A stretch of 6,914 nucleotides of DNA, taken from the NCBI GenBank assembly GCA_910587395.1, contig CAJULJ010000105.1, positions 1-6,914 of the forward strand, in the 5' to 3' direction. Below are positions 6,123-6,914 of the stretch, piece after piece. This DNA is from an uncultured Oscillospiraceae bacterium. Its GTDB lineage: Bacteria; Bacillota; Clostridia; Oscillospirales; Oscillospiraceae. Within the stretch, counting starts at the first letter, position 1, and each line of letters opens with the position of its first letter. The notes under the pieces are model-generated. The model searched no databases. It saw only the letters and a list, made by a program, of their open reading frames with translations, and was not told the DNA's origin. The position numbers and the translations under genes are program-made.

Positions 6123-6662
6123 ATGAACGTCAGGAAGCCCACCGATTACAGCGGCCTGTTCGCGGCGTTGGACACGCTGATGGCGGCAAATCTGCCCCAG
6201 ATGGAGCTGTACTGTGAAATTGGCCGATTGGTCAGCGGCAGGCCGGAAAAGGGCGCGGCAGTGGCGGCTGCGGAGTACCTGCACAGCGCCTATCCTGATC
6301 TTCCCGGCTTCTCCCCCCGGAACCTGCGGTGGATGCGGGATTTTTACCGGGCCTATGCCGCAACTCCGGAGGTGCTGGCTGAGGCCATGACCATCGGCTG
6401 GACGCAAAATGTGGTCATCCTGGAGGCGGAGCTGACGTTCCAGGAGAGAGCATGGTACATCCGGGCGGTACGCCAGTTCGGGTGGACTAAGCTGACACTG
6501 GCGGAGCAAATCACCTCCGCACCCCACAAAAAAGTGGCCCTCGACGTAGGACTGGAAGTGTGCTATACTGAAGAAAACAGCACCACGGAGCGTGTAAGCG
6601 ATGACGAAGATACTTTTTATCTGCCACGGAAGTATCTTGAAGGTTTCTCGAAAAGCCTGTAA
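6123..6662 (+). CDS. DUF1016 (YhcG) N-terminal domain protein, lacking the nuclease domain
   Basis: A 179-residue protein with ATG 6123 six bases after AAGGAG. Residues about 28-130 match the helical N-terminal domain of YhcG/DUF1016: the segments ELYCEIGRLVSGR, YPDLPGFSPRNLRWMRDFYRAY, IGWTQNVVILEAEL and ERAWYIRAVRQFGWTKLTL occur in the family's order. Full-length YhcG proteins carry a C-terminal PD-(D/E)XK nuclease; here a short acidic tail (VCYTEENSTT...DDEDTFYLPRKYL) replaces it. Stand-alone forms like this occur in Clostridia ICEs and their role is unknown; DNA binding or a protein contact is a guess. Its last 130 bases contain a promoter-like element (6541-6569) and its last 62 bases overlap a 40-codon ORF in another frame. 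A deleted copy lies at 1998-2100. Confidence 0.8.
   Translation: MNVRKPTDYSGLFAALDTLMAANLPQMELYCEIGRLVSGRPEKGAAVAAAEYLHSAYPDLPGFSPRNLRWMRDFYRAYAATPEVLAEAMTIGWTQNVVILEAELTFQERAWYIRAVRQFGWTKLTLAEQITSAPHKKVALDVGLEVCYTEENSTTERVSDDEDTFYLPRKYLEGFSKSL
6541..6569 (+). promoter_or_regulatory. Promoter-like element inside the DUF1016 coding region
   Basis: TCGACG (6541-6546), a 17-base spacer and TATACT (6564-6569) with an extended TG. The spacing and -10 box are identical to the element at 2051-2079. Transcription would start near 6576, about 25 bases ahead of the ATG at 6601. Because the element is coding in this copy, its conservation could also reflect the protein. Confidence 0.5.
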
Positions 6663-6723
6663 ACTCAACGGTTTCGAGCGTCATCCCCCCTTCTACTACA
6701 CCACTACTACACCACACCTATAA
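6601..6723 (+). CDS. Small ORF resembling the N-terminus of a low-molecular-weight phosphatase
   Basis: Forty codons from ATG 6601, with GGAG (6587-6590) ten bases upstream and a promoter-like element ending at 6569. It begins MTKILFICHGSILK, very like the first strand and P-loop of low-molecular-weight protein tyrosine phosphatases (KILFICHGNICRSP). The CX5R signature is not intact: the arginine position is Lys, and nothing resembling the rest of the enzyme follows. The C-terminal part is Tyr/Thr/Pro-rich (FYYTTTTPHL) because it is encoded by an 11-bp tandem repeat. It overlaps the DUF1016 gene by 62 bases in another frame. It could be a microprotein, a phosphatase fragment fused to junction DNA, or not expressed. 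Confidence 0.45.
   Translation: MTKILFICHGSILKVSRKACKLNGFERHPPFYYTTTTPHL
6693..6714. repeat. 11-bp tandem repeat, two perfect copies
   Basis: CTACTACACCA occurs at 6693-6703 and 6704-6714. The repeat sits inside the 3' end of the 40-codon ORF, just past the DUF1016 stop codon. It may be part of a recombinase or protein binding site, or simply a short duplication. Confidence 0.6.
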
Positions 6724-6784
6724 AAGAGCCTTAAATGACGATCAAGCACCAGTAGGAATCATCAATTTGATATTGCGCCTTCCA

Positions 6785-6826
6785 GGGAGAATGTATGATG
6801 TATGACATTTATATTCTCCCTTTTTT
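6785..6826 (+). terminator. Intrinsic terminator 1 upstream of parA
   Basis: GGGAGAAT (6785-6792) pairs perfectly with ATTCTCCC (6813-6820), followed by TTTTTT (6821-6826). The 20-base loop can form a small inner hairpin (ATGT-ATG-ACAT). This is a strong rightward terminator. Confidence 0.8.
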
Positions 6827-6829
6827 CAT

Positions 6830-6859
6830 CCCCATTTTGCGATGGGGCATTTTTTATTT
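6830..6859 (+). terminator. Intrinsic terminator 2 upstream of parA
   Basis: CCCCAT (6830-6835) pairs with ATGGGG (6842-6847) with a 6-base loop, followed closely by ATTTTTTATTT. It is only four bases after the T run of the first terminator and about 20 bases before the parA start codon. Confidence 0.7.
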
Positions 6860-6877
6860 GTAGGGAGTTGAGAACAC

Positions 6878-6914
6878 ATGAACGCCCAAGTGATCGCCGT
6901 AGTCAATCAAAAAG
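6878..6914 (+). CDS. ParA/Soj-family partition ATPase, first 12 codons only
   Basis: The window ends inside this gene. ATG 6878 is preceded by AGGGAG (6862-6867) at ten bases. The visible residues MNAQVIAVVNQK are the expected first strand of a ParA-type ATPase, which continues into the deviant Walker A (KGGVGKT) just beyond the window edge. In Clostridia ICEs a parA gene of this type often opens the element's backbone, and it would help maintain or mobilise the element. Only the N-terminus is visible, so the family call rests on a short but characteristic match. Confidence 0.75.
   Translation, partial: MNAQVIAVVNQK

Noticed and set aside
6767..6799. Possible parA promoter TTGATA (6767-6772) with TATGAT (6794-6799)
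   Set aside because: The spacer is 21 bases and the -10 box lies inside the loop of the first terminator, so the case is too weak to call.
1..6914. tRNA, rRNA or CRISPR array
   Set aside because: No cloverleaf-like sequence, rRNA-like segment or regularly spaced repeat was found on reading through the window.

Overview
The window looks like an integrative and conjugative element (ICE) or mobile-island region from a GC-rich gut Clostridia-type bacterium (Oscillospiraceae/Flavonifractor-like; inferred from codon use, strong AGGAGG-type ribosome sites and the gene families, not proven). ICE-type parts sit at both ends: a broken DNA topoisomerase III gene (topB) and a sigma-region-4-like regulator on the left, and a DUF1016/YhcG N-terminal protein followed by the first codons of a ParA-type ATPase on the right. 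Between them is a four-gene accessory block that does not look like conjugation machinery.

Layout: 1-104 is an AT-rich leader. 105-1171 is topB, carrying two apparent single-base insertions in its first 12 codons and truncated shortly after the active-site tyrosine. 1172-1505 is non-coding and contains three hairpins directly ahead of the regulator gene (1506-1976). 1998-2100 is a relic that joins the leader and the 3' end of a DUF1016 gene; it resembles the intact gene at 6123-6662 and contains a good promoter. A HAD phosphatase-like gene (2139-2798) and a flavin-reductase-like gene (2817-3377) form a tight rightward operon. A hairpin terminator separates them from a leftward gene (3424-4947) that fuses a TauE/SafE (TSUP) transporter to a dolichol/phytol-kinase-like (COG0170) membrane domain. 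Divergent from it is an HSL-family alpha/beta hydrolase (5026-6030). Then come a long stem-loop (6034-6084), the DUF1016-N gene, an overlapping 40-codon ORF, two tandem terminators and the start of parA at 6878.

How the parts may work together: the cargo is bracketed by two same-orientation copies of the DUF1016 leader and tail, which suggests it was inserted into, or moved with, such a module. In the cargo, a membrane-anchored esterase diverges from a transporter/lipid-alcohol-kinase fusion, which could serve uptake, release and phosphorylation of a lipid alcohol. That is a hypothesis from domain content. The best candidates for something undescribed are the TSUP-COG0170 fusion, the DUF1016-derived mobile promoter module, and the 40-aa ORF resembling a low-molecular-weight phosphatase N-terminus.
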